A stretch of DNA of 13,801 nucleotides from Thiotrichaceae bacterium. Lineage in GTDB: Bacteria > Pseudomonadota > Gammaproteobacteria > Thiotrichales > Thiotrichaceae. The translations under genes were made by a program, and so were the position numbers. Of the stretch, positions 1 through 6,541 are shown piece after piece. The DNA lies in assembly GCA_027030285.1 (NCBI GenBank), contig JALVFC010000129.1:1-13801 (forward strand), written 5' to 3'. Within the stretch, counting starts at the first letter, position 1, and the number at the start of each line of letters is the position of its first letter. The notes below the pieces were generated by a model. The model worked only from the letters and a program-made list of their open reading frames with translations. It was not told where the DNA came from and did no database searches.

Positions 1-1629
1 TTCCTGCTTTCCTTTTTTTACTTTATACAAGGGTGGTTGCGCTATAAAGATATGCCCTCTTTCAACCAGTTCAGGCATCTGTCTGAAAAAGAATGTCAGC
101 AACAATGAGCGGATATGAGAGCCATCCACATCTGCGTCAGTCATAATGATTATGCGGTGATAACGTAGTTTATCTGGATCGTATTCTTCTCTTCCAATTC
201 CACAACCCAACGCCGTGATCAAGGTTCCAACTTCTGCCGACGCCAGCATTTTATCAAAGCGTGCCTTTTCAACATTTAATATCTTGCCTTTTAGTGGAAG
301 GATTGCCTGAGTACGACGATCCCGACCCTGCTTTGCGGAACCTCCCGCTGAATCCCCCTCCACAAGATATATTTCAGATAGGGCTGGATCCTTTTCCTGA
401 CAGTCAGCAAGTTTTCCTGGCAGCCCCGCTATATCAAGCACACCTTTCCTGCGTGTTATTTCCCGCGCTTTCCTGGCAGCCTCTCTCGCTTTGGCAGCCT
501 CAATCATCTTGTTAGCTATTACCTTAGCTTCAACTGGATTCTCCAGCAAAAACTCTGAAAGCTTTTCAGCCATTGCTGATTCTACAACTGTCTTTACTTC
601 GGATGAAACTAGCTTATCTTTAGTCTGTGACGAAAATTTTGGATCTGGAACCTTTACTGACAGGACAGCAGTAAGCCCTTCTCTAGCATCATCACCTGTT
701 GCCGTGATTTTTTCTTTTTTGGCTAAACCTTCGCTTTCAATATAGCGATTTAATGTACGTGTTAATGCTGCCCGAAATCCTGCAAGATGTGCACCCCCAT
801 CTTTTTGAGGGATATTATTGGTAAAACAATACACATTCTCCTGATATGAGTCATTCCACTGCAGTGCCACTTCAACGCCGACACCATCACGTTCCCCAAC
901 AAGATTAATTACAGTCGGGTGTATAGCTTCTTTCTTTCTATTAAGGTGTTCAACAAAAGCCATTATACCGCCTTCATATTCAAAGACTGCTTTCTCACCC
1001 TCACCACGTTCATCACTCAATTCAATTCGCACTCCTGAGTTCAAAAATGATAACTCACGCAGCCTCTTTGCAAGGATATCGTAATGATATTCCGTGATTG
1101 CGAATATCTCAGGGCTCGGCAAAAACCTGATTCTGGTACCTGATTGCTCCGTCTCACCAATTTCTTTCAACTCACTTACGGGATCTCCAAGATGGTACTC
1201 CTGATAATAAACTTTTCCATTCCTCTTAACCGTCAGTTCCAGACTATCTGATAACGCATTAACTACCGAAACCCCTACTCCATGTAAACCACCTGAAACC
1301 TTATAGGAATTATCATCAAACTTACCACCTGCATGAAGTACCGTCATTATAACTTCTGCTGCTGACTTACCCTCTTCCTCATGATAATCCACAGGTATTC
1401 CACGTCCGTCATCCGAGACCGACACCGAATTATCTTCATGAATCACAACTTCTATCTTTGAACAATAGCCTGCCAGAGCTTCGTCAATAGAGTTATCCAC
1501 CACTTCGAAGACCATGTGGTGCAAGCCAGTACCATCATCCGTATCCCCGATATACATACCTGGTCTTTTTCTTACAGCTTCCAGTCCTTTTAAGACCTTT
1601 ATATTGGATGAATCATATTGTTCAGTCAT
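1..1629 (-). CDS. gyrB: DNA gyrase subunit B, partial (C-terminal part lies beyond the left edge)
   Basis: GyrB is the ATPase and TOPRIM subunit of DNA gyrase, which adds negative supercoils with GyrA. The frame reads without a stop from ATG at 1629 to base 1, giving 543 of the roughly 800 codons usual for the family. The GHKL ATPase motifs are visible: FEVVDNSIDEA around residue 41 with the catalytic Glu at 42, DDGRGIP at 73-79 and GGLHGVGVS at 113-121. The TOPRIM motifs are EGDSAGG with Glu424 and the acidic triad Asp498, Asp500 and Asp502, the same numbering as E. coli GyrB. The start is preceded by only a weak GGGA-type ribosome binding site. It is the last gene of the dnaA-dnaN-recF-gyrB series but stands 229 bases after recF, so it may have its own promoter. 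No frameshift or missing key residue is seen. Confidence 0.97.
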   Translation of the reverse strand, partial: MTEQYDSSNIKVLKGLEAVRKRPGMYIGDTDDGTGLHHMVFEVVDNSIDEALAGYCSKIEVVIHEDNSVSVSDDGRGIPVDYHEEEGKSAAEVIMTVLHAGGKFDDNSYKVSGGLHGVGVSVVNALSDSLELTVKRNGKVYYQEYHLGDPVSELKEIGETEQSGTRIRFLPSPEIFAITEYHYDILAKRLRELSFLNSGVRIELSDERGEGEKAVFEYEGGIMAFVEHLNRKKEAIHPTVINLVGERDGVGVEVALQWNDSYQENVYCFTNNIPQKDGGAHLAGFRAALTRTLNRYIESEGLAKKEKITATGDDAREGLTAVLSVKVPDPKFSSQTKDKLVSSEVKTVVESAMAEKLSEFLLENPVEAKVIANKMIEAAKAREAARKAREITRRKGVLDIAGLPGKLADCQEKDPALSEIYLVEGDSAGGSAKQGRDRRTQAILPLKGKILNVEKARFDKMLASAEVGTLITALGCGIGREEYDPDKLRYHRIIIMTDADVDGSHIRSLLLTFFFRQMPELVERGHIFIAQPPLYKVKKGKQE

Positions 1630-1669
1630 AACATTCCCGTTTAAAGAAAACTTCTTAAATCAACACGTA

Positions 1670-1675
1670 ATTATA
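1670..1675 (-). promoter_or_regulatory. candidate gyrB promoter -10 element
   Basis: On the minus strand a perfect TATAAT lies about 40 bases upstream of the gyrB start. The matching -35 is poor: a TTGAAG is present but only 14 bases away. A near DnaA box (TTATACACT, one mismatch, 1671-1679) overlaps the hexamer. The promoter call is tentative. Confidence 0.35.
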
Positions 1676-1828
1676 CACTTTATTTGATCCTTCAATCTAT
1701 TTACTTTCACTACCCTCCTGAAATACGTCTAGATAAAACAACTATTTTTATAACGAGCCCACCCTAGTGCAACTCATGCTCAGATACACCCAAATTAGTC
1801 GCTACAGGAATCGCCTATTTCATTGCAG

Positions 1829-1844
1829 TGTTTCACGTGGAACA
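1829..1844. other. parS centromere-like site 1 (ParB binding)
   Basis: The 16-mer TGTTTCACGTGGAACA is an almost perfect palindrome that fits the bacterial parS consensus TGTTNCACGTGNAACA. It lies just downstream of the recF stop codon, in the recF-gyrB gap. ParB is known to load on such sites near the origin and direct chromosome segregation. No parA or parB gene is inside this window. Confidence 0.9.
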
Positions 1845-1858
1845 AAGTGTTTGATTTT

Positions 1859-2935
1859 CTAGATGGCGTTTATGGAACCATGTTCCACGTGGAACAACTT
1901 TGCGTTAAAATCAAGACCAGTAATTGGCCGCTTCTCAGTGTCGGTAATGAAAACCTGACGATCCAGACAGCTAATATAAGTGAGGATCTTTTTGTAATTG
2001 TTGTTGTCAATTTCAGCTGAGAGGTCATCTAATGAGATGATGCCGCGTCTATTGATTGCCAAGCTTTGAGCGATATGCAAAATGATCGCCATTATTTTTG
2101 TTTGGCCCCGAGATGCTGAGATGGATGCAGGTTTTGAATGAAGTGAAACTTCCAAGTCAGCACAATGAACACCCTTTATGGTTCTACCTCTTTTCTTCTC
2201 GTAATCAAGCTTACTTTTATAGTAATTGAGAAGGCTATCCTGATCGAGCGAGACATCAAGAGGCAAGCCTGTTGTTACAGAAATATCAGGGATGTAGTCA
2301 GCAAGATAGTCCGGGGTGGACTGCTCAAGTGTGACTAATAAATTCTTTAGCGCTTGTTGCCTAAAACTGTGCAAGGGTTTTTGTAGTTTGCACAACTCAT
2401 GAGTCAGATAATCAATGGCATAATCTAATTTGGGTTGCTTAAGTGAAGCATTCCTTTGCTTGAGAATGGTTGTATATTGTTTCCATAATGGGTGGAACTC
2501 CGGGAACTGGTAAAAAGCAATCCAGTCAATAAAATTACGACGCTTTGACGAACCCTCAGTAATAAGCTGATGAGATAAAGGGTGTATAACTGTAATTGGG
2601 AGAATCCTACTAAGCTCTGACTGGGATTTTATCGTTTTTTTATTTACACGTATTATTGTTTGTTTGCTGTTTTTTTTTATTCCAATGCGGATATTATGGT
2701 CGTCTGCATCATGTACCAATGCGCTAACCAGGAGATGGTCGTGGTCGTAGCTTACGGTCTCAGAAATTCTGGATGTCCTGAAAGATCGGCCAAGGCTGAG
2801 CACAGATAACGCTTCAATAAGGCTGGTTTTGCCCGAACCATTGAGTCCGAAAAAAAAATTTAAGTCAGGACAAAAGTTCAGTGACGCTTCATTGATAATT
2901 CGACAATGGTGTACTGTAAGTTCAGATAACCACAT
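1859..2935 (-). CDS. recF: DNA replication and repair protein RecF
   Basis: RecF is an SMC-like ATPase that helps load RecA at single-strand gaps, with RecO and RecR. At 358 residues it matches the family length. The Walker A motif GLNGSGKT is at residues 30-37. An ABC-type signature (SASRGQTK) begins at 273 and the Walker B region IISLDDLSAEID is at 299-310, where the usual acidic pair is present. The C-terminal LFHVEHG at 347-353 resembles the conserved RecF tail and is encoded by the second parS. The ATG at 2935 lies 15 bases after the dnaN stop, so the gene is almost certainly co-transcribed with dnaN. No clear Shine-Dalgarno sequence precedes it, and translation may depend on dnaN translation. 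Confidence 0.96.
   Translation of the reverse strand: MWLSELTVHHCRIINEASLNFCPDLNFFFGLNGSGKTSLIEALSVLSLGRSFRTSRISETVSYDHDHLLVSALVHDADDHNIRIGIKKNSKQTIIRVNKKTIKSQSELSRILPITVIHPLSHQLITEGSSKRRNFIDWIAFYQFPEFHPLWKQYTTILKQRNASLKQPKLDYAIDYLTHELCKLQKPLHSFRQQALKNLLVTLEQSTPDYLADYIPDISVTTGLPLDVSLDQDSLLNYYKSKLDYEKKRGRTIKGVHCADLEVSLHSKPASISASRGQTKIMAIILHIAQSLAINRRGIISLDDLSAEIDNNNYKKILTYISCLDRQVFITDTEKRPITGLDFNAKLFHVEHGSINAI
1881..1896. other. parS site 2, inside the recF coding sequence
   Basis: The 16-mer TGTTCCACGTGGAACA is a perfect palindrome matching the parS consensus. It covers recF codons 347-352, which encode LFHVEH near the RecF C-terminus. Its centre is 52 bases from that of the first parS, close to five helical turns, so both sites face the same side of the DNA. 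It is about 2.2 kb from the dnaN-dnaA oriC candidate. Confidence 0.92.
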
Positions 2936-2950
2936 GTGAATTCATTGATA

Positions 2951-4060
2951 TTAGAGTCTTACTGGCATGACAACACTTAAGCTGGCAGGATTATCCGGAC
3001 TCTTAATTAAAGTACTGGATTCAACACCATTTAACAAAATAGTAATACTGTCACCAGACAAATTATTAATAGCATCCAATAAATAATTAACATTGAAGCC
3101 GACTTCAAAATCATCACCTGTGTAATTGACGTCAAGTGTTTCTTCTGCAGTTTCACGCTCAGGGTTATTGGATCGTATAGTTAACGTGCCATCCGTGAGC
3201 TTTAGTAACACACCTCGGAATTTATCGTTAGAGAGAATTGCAACACGAGACAAAGTCTCCTTTATTTGCATACGATCGAGATCTAGTGTGTGTAAAGTGT
3301 TGGCAGGTATCGCAGCTTTATAGTCAGGGTATTTACCATCAATTAATTTTGAAGTAAATCGAATATTATCGTTATGCAGACGAATATGATTATCACTAAG
3401 CTGGAGCTCGATGGGAATCTTGCTATCTGTTGATAAAAGGCGAGATAGTTCGTGCACACCTTTCCTGGGAATTATGATTTTTATATCTTCACTAACTTTA
3501 TTGTTGCCAATCGGCATAGAACAGCAGGCAAGACGGTGACCATCTGTGGCAACAGTTGTGAGAACTCCATCCTCTATAGAAAGGAACATGCCATTCAAAT
3601 AGTACCTGACATCATGTTGAGCCATCGCATAACTTGTTTGATTAATAACATCTAGAAACGTATTCCCAGGTATTGATATTCTGGTCTCAAAGTTAATAGA
3701 ATCGAGTACAGGGAAGTCATCAGCAGGTAAAGTAGTAAGTTTAAAGACACTACGTGCACTTTTCACAACGAGAGAGCCAGCATCAAGGTAAATATTTAAA
3801 AGGCTATCAGCAGGTAGAGACTTACATATATCAGCGAATTTTTTAGCTGGAATGGTAATTGATCCATATTCTTCTATACCTGTATTGTCAATGTAGCCAG
3901 ACATTTCAGTATCAAGGTCTGTACCAGTAATTCGCAAACCTTTTTCTGATGCAGATAGCAAAAAATTAGACAATACCGGTGTCGTGCTTTTATTTTCAAT
4001 AACTCCCTGTGTTCTTTCAATAATAGGAACTAGGGTTTCTCTGTTAATGGTAAGTTTCAT
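2951..4060 (-). CDS. dnaN: DNA polymerase III beta subunit (sliding clamp)
   Basis: DnaN is the ring-shaped processivity clamp that tethers DNA polymerase III and many repair proteins to DNA. The 369-residue product starts MKLTINRETLVPIIERTQGV and ends VVMPVRL, both typical of bacterial clamps (E. coli DnaN has 366 residues). The internal segment ATDGHRLACC around residue 170 is also characteristic. The gene sits 209 bases downstream of dnaA, with the oriC candidate between them. The leader just before ATG 4060 is AT-rich and has no recognisable Shine-Dalgarno sequence, because the putative unwinding element runs right up to the start codon. Confidence 0.98.
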   Translation of the reverse strand: MKLTINRETLVPIIERTQGVIENKSTTPVLSNFLLSASEKGLRITGTDLDTEMSGYIDNTGIEEYGSITIPAKKFADICKSLPADSLLNIYLDAGSLVVKSARSVFKLTTLPADDFPVLDSINFETRISIPGNTFLDVINQTSYAMAQHDVRYYLNGMFLSIEDGVLTTVATDGHRLACCSMPIGNNKVSEDIKIIIPRKGVHELSRLLSTDSKIPIELQLSDNHIRLHNDNIRFTSKLIDGKYPDYKAAIPANTLHTLDLDRMQIKETLSRVAILSNDKFRGVLLKLTDGTLTIRSNNPERETAEETLDVNYTGDDFEVGFNVNYLLDAINNLSGDSITILLNGVESSTLIKSPDNPASLSVVMPVRL

Positions 4061-4098
4061 AATTAATAATTTTATATAAAGGATAGTAGTAATAATAA
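4061..4098 (+). other. AT-rich unwinding element with DnaA-trio-like repeat
   Basis: Bases 4084-4098 read TAGTAGTAATAATAA on the plus strand. Read 3' to 5' away from the DnaA box at 4113-4121 they give AAT AAT AAT GAT GAT, which fits the DnaA-trio consensus (purine, A, A or T). The run is 14 bases from that box, and a 20-base A/T-only block follows toward dnaN. The order box, spacer, trios, AT-rich DNA matches the basal unwinding system described for bacterial origins. The strand and direction are consistent; function is inferred. Confidence 0.55.
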
Positions 4099-4112
4099 GC
4101 TAAGTTTGTTTT

Positions 4113-4121
4113 TGTGCATAA
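4113..4121 (-). promoter_or_regulatory. DnaA box (TTATGCACA)
   Basis: This is a perfect match to TTATNCACA on the minus strand. It is the box closest to the trio-like repeat and would be the anchor for a DnaA filament extending toward dnaN. Confidence 0.75.
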
Positions 4122-4208
4122 CTACTTTTATCCTGACTTATCACCTCGTTAAGTAATATAAATGCAAATGTTACCTTGTGGATAGTTCTGCATATCTTGT
4201 GTATGGAT

Positions 4209-4217
4209 TGTGGATAA
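4209..4217 (-). promoter_or_regulatory. DnaA box (TTATCCACA, strongest consensus)
   Basis: This is a perfect match to the high-affinity DnaA box TTATCCACA on the minus strand. A single-mismatch copy (CTATCCACA) lies 32 bases to its left at 4177-4185 in the same orientation. Confidence 0.8.
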
Positions 4218-4232
4218 TTCTACTTTAATATT

Positions 4233-4241
4233 TTATTCACA
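4233..4241 (+). promoter_or_regulatory. DnaA box (TTATTCACA)
   Basis: This perfect TTATNCACA match is on the plus strand, opposite to the box at 4209-4217. It is followed at 4244-4252 by TCATGCACA, which has one mismatch. Both lie just downstream of the dnaA stop codon. Confidence 0.75.
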
Positions 4242-4269
4242 CTTCATGCACATTTTTTCAAACATCTTA

Positions 4270-5613
4270 CTAAGTAGTGAGGGAACGGTTTAATATTTTA
4301 AACGCCTCCTCCATGGTGGGGTCGTTTTTTATTAGTGATTTCATTGTTTTACATGCATGTAAAACAGTAGTGTGATCCCTGTTGCCGAAACTTTTACCTA
4401 TATCTGGGAGGCTATGTTGCGTCAATTGTTTGGATAGATGCATGGCAAGTTGCCGTGGTCGTGTAACAGCTCTGGCACGACTTTTGGATTCCAGATCGGC
4501 AACACGAATGTTGAAATAGTCTGCCACTGTTTTTTTGATATTGGCAATAGTCACCATTTTATCCTGGCTAGCAAGTTGATCACGCAAGGCGTCTTGAACA
4601 AAGTCTAGGGAAATATCAGCCTGGTTTCGGAAGTTGACTGTTGCAATGAGTTTACGAAGTGCACCTTCCAGGTCGCGTATATTTGATTTGAAGCGTTCTG
4701 CTATAAAAAAGGCAACGTCATTGGGTAACACCAGTCCAGCCTCCTCAGCTTTTTTTCTCAGTATTGCAACACGTGTTTCCAGGTCGGGTGGTTCTATAGC
4801 GACACTTAAGCCCCAGCTGAAGCGAGACTTTAAGCGTGCATCTAGTCCTTTAACATCACGTGGAAAGCGGTCACTGGTAAGAATGATTTGTTTATTACCT
4901 TCAAGTAATGCATTGAAAGTATGGAAAAACTCTTCCATTGTTCGTTCTTTCTTTGCGAAGAACTGTATGTCATCAATAAGTAAAGCATCAACTGAACGGT
5001 AGTATTGCTTAAACTTTTCCATGCGATTAGAGCGTAGTGCCGAAATCATATCATTGACAAAGGCTTCTGAGTGAAGATATACCACTGAAGCTTTAGGGTC
5101 ATTGCTCAGAATACGGTTGCCAACGGCATGCATTAAATGTGTTTTACCTAGTCCAACACCACCATAAATAAATAAGGGATTATATGCTCCTCCAGGGTTA
5201 TCGCCAATTTGCATGGAAGCAGCACGAGCGAGCTGGTTTGACTTACCTTCAACGAAATTGTCGAAAAGCATTTTGTGATTTAAAGTATTGGTAAATTTGT
5301 GTTCACTGATATCAGTTTCAGATGGTATTGCAGAGCTAGTGACTTGTTGGTTGTTTAAAGCCGTGCTCTTTTCCAAAACTTCAGTACCTATTTGCAATAC
5401 AACATCATACTGCTGGTTGCCAGTAATTTGACGCGCATGTTCAACAATAAGGGGGATAAACTGTTCGTGAACGTGCTGCAAAACAAGTGGGTTTGGAGCC
5501 AGTAAAAACAGGCCGTGTGATTTTTCACGTGCGTGCAATGGTAGTAGCCAGGTATTTATATCAGAGTCAGAGACTTGCATCTCCAAGCGCTTAAGACACT
5601 CAGACCAGAGCAT
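4270..5613 (-). CDS. dnaA: chromosomal replication initiator protein DnaA
   Basis: DnaA is the AAA+ initiator that binds DnaA boxes, melts oriC and recruits the helicase. The 447-residue protein has all four domains. The N-terminal DnaB-interaction domain starts MLWSECLKRLEMQVSDSDIN, and a short variable linker covers roughly residues 80-110. The AAA+ core has Walker A GGVGLGKT at 151-158, Walker B LLIDDIQ at 211-217, ILTSDR at 244-249, the arginine-finger region LKSRFSWGL at 261-269 and sensor 2 NIRDLEGAL at 311-319. The domain IV DNA-binding signature NRDHTTVLHACKTM is at 411-424. ATG 5613 is preceded by AAGG at a suitable distance. dnaN follows after 209 bases. The genes usually upstream (rpmH, rnpA and the yidC group) are absent here. 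Confidence 0.98.
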   Translation of the reverse strand: MLWSECLKRLEMQVSDSDINTWLLPLHAREKSHGLFLLAPNPLVLQHVHEQFIPLIVEHARQITGNQQYDVVLQIGTEVLEKSTALNNQQVTSSAIPSETDISEHKFTNTLNHKMLFDNFVEGKSNQLARAASMQIGDNPGGAYNPLFIYGGVGLGKTHLMHAVGNRILSNDPKASVVYLHSEAFVNDMISALRSNRMEKFKQYYRSVDALLIDDIQFFAKKERTMEEFFHTFNALLEGNKQIILTSDRFPRDVKGLDARLKSRFSWGLSVAIEPPDLETRVAILRKKAEEAGLVLPNDVAFFIAERFKSNIRDLEGALRKLIATVNFRNQADISLDFVQDALRDQLASQDKMVTIANIKKTVADYFNIRVADLESKSRARAVTRPRQLAMHLSKQLTQHSLPDIGKSFGNRDHTTVLHACKTMKSLIKNDPTMEEAFKILNRSLTT

Positions 5614-5648
5614 AAATGATACCTTGAAAAATACAAAAGGGGGCGACT

Positions 5649-5677
5649 AGTATAGCGTATAATTGCTCTGTTGATAC
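5649..5677 (-). promoter_or_regulatory. weak candidate dnaA promoter
   Basis: A minus-strand TATACT (5654-5649) lies about 36 bases upstream of the dnaA start. A poor -35-like GTATCA (5677-5672) is 17 bases further upstream. The 251-base gap to the divergent gene at 5865 is AT-rich and must contain the dnaA promoter, but I see no DnaA box matching TTATNCACA in it. Confidence 0.3.
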
Positions 5678-5864
5678 AGTATTCATATTGGATTTATTAA
5701 TATTTATTCATTATCTTTTATGTAAATCTATTCAATATATCAGTAAGTTAAATAGTATCCGTTGTTTAGCTTATTGAGTTAATACTTTGCTGGAGAAAGT
5801 GCTTGTGAGTGAGTTGTTGTATTCAAGTCATGAACTTTAATAAATCAAACCTTGAGCATAAATT

Positions 5865-6398
5865 ATGTATAGCTTGTTAGGAAAAATTAAGTTATTTGTG
5901 CAGTGCAGAAAGGTGCTCTGGGTTACTGGTTTTATTATGGCATCAGTACTCCTTATCTGGCTGGTCACAGCATTTCAATTTGCAGGTTTAAACGGCAATG
6001 ATTTTCCCCGGGCTGAGCGCGAGTGGGAAGCGTTGTTAGATGAAAAGGATACTATACATCTACACTGGTTAAGAACACTCAACCCGTTTATACGTGAGAC
6101 ACAGGGTGGCCTACTGTGGAATAAAACACAGCAAAAAGGTGTAATGCGTTTTGTAAATCTTCCCCGCTTAAGCGACAAGCAGCGTTATAACCTGTGGATT
6201 TATGATTTACAAAAACCTCTAAAGAAACCTGTTAATGCGGGAATGTTTTCAATCAACAAGTCTAGCAAGGGTGAGTATTATGTATCCTTTAAACCTGAAG
6301 AAGTAGTCATTACTCCTTACAAGTTTCTACTGACGTTGGGTAAAAAAAGTGAGCATAATTTCGGTAGTTTACAAAGCTTACTATTAGCACAGCCATAA
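5865..6398 (+). CDS. membrane-anchored RskA-like (anti-sigma-K factor C-terminal domain) protein, orphan
   Basis: The 177-residue product has a basic N-terminus, one hydrophobic segment at about 17-37, and a soluble domain predicted to be outside the cytoplasm. That domain resembles the C-terminal domain of RskA-type anti-sigma factors: GVMRFVNLPRL at 92-102, YNLWIYD at 108-114, PVNAGMF at 122-128, FLLTL at 154-158 and a final LLLAQP. Classical members have an N-terminal zinc-binding anti-sigma domain in the cytoplasm. Here only about 16 residues precede the membrane segment, so that domain is missing, and no sigma-factor gene is adjacent. A role as an anti-sigma factor is therefore doubtful, and the protein may use the fold for another periplasmic task. 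The start is preceded by only a weak GAG-type ribosome binding site; Met25 lies inside the hydrophobic segment and is a less likely start. The gene is divergent from dnaA. Confidence 0.7.
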   Translation: MYSLLGKIKLFVQCRKVLWVTGFIMASVLLIWLVTAFQFAGLNGNDFPRAEREWEALLDEKDTIHLHWLRTLNPFIRETQGGLLWNKTQQKGVMRFVNLPRLSDKQRYNLWIYDLQKPLKKPVNAGMFSINKSSKGEYYVSFKPEEVVITPYKFLLTLGKKSEHNFGSLQSLLLAQP

Positions 6399-6470
6399 GC
6401 TATAGATGTAGAATTTAAGTTCTCATGGTGTGCCAGGAAATGAGGCATGAACGAGAGTGAGGAAAAGCGC

Positions 6471-6499
6471 TGGACTTTATTCAATGTGAATAGTCTAAT
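6471..6499 (+). promoter_or_regulatory. candidate glnS promoter
   Basis: TGGACT (6471-6476) and TCTAAT (6494-6499) are separated by 17 bases, matching the sigma-70 hexamers at 4 of 6 and 5 of 6 positions. The start of transcription would fall about 36 bases before the glnS ATG. A DnaA box with one mismatch (TGTGAATAG, 6485-6493) lies in the spacer. Confidence 0.35.
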
Positions 6500-6541
6500 A
6501 TCGTTCGTAATCACAATAGCTAGCAGTAGCAGGCAAGTAAT

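Larger units (their letters stand above)
4061..4269. other. oriC: candidate chromosomal replication origin (oriC) in the dnaA-dnaN gap
   Basis: The 209-base gap between dnaA and dnaN contains three perfect matches to the DnaA box TTATNCACA: TGTGCATAA at 4113-4121, TGTGGATAA at 4209-4217 and TTATTCACA at 4233-4241. Single-mismatch copies lie at 4177-4185 and 4244-4252. The dnaN-proximal side is nearly all A and T (4061-4080), followed by a DnaA-trio-like run. An origin between dnaA and dnaN is common in bacteria. I saw no GATC site and no consensus IHF site here. A second DnaA-box group in the glnS-pntB gap is the rival candidate, so the assignment is probable rather than certain. Confidence 0.7.

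Noticed and set aside
236..745. Possible gyrB frameshift suggested by plus-strand open frames on this side
   Set aside because: Reading the minus strand codon by codon from 1629 to 1 gives uninterrupted GyrB with E. coli-matching residue numbers at Glu42, Glu424 and Asp498/500/502.
1495..1503. DnaA-box-like TTATCCACC within gyrB
   Set aside because: It has one mismatch and encodes the conserved VVDNS motif, so coding constraint explains it.
1823..2020. Plus-strand open frame of 65 codons containing FHVEQ and FTWN peptides
   Set aside because: These peptides are only the parS palindromes read in translation. The frame lies over the recF 3' end, has no ribosome binding site and resembles no known protein.
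4855..4864. CACGTG cores elsewhere (for example in dnaA and near 11434 in pntAa)
   Set aside because: They lack the flanking TGTT and AACA arms needed for parS, so only the two sites near recF were kept.
4634..5002. Plus-strand open frame of 122 codons inside dnaA
   Set aside because: It is antisense to the AAA+ core of dnaA, with Ser/Arg-rich low-complexity translation typical of a shadow frame.
5614..5864. The dnaA upstream gap as an origin
   Set aside because: It is AT-rich but has no perfect DnaA box, GATC or clear repeat, so it is probably only divergent promoters.
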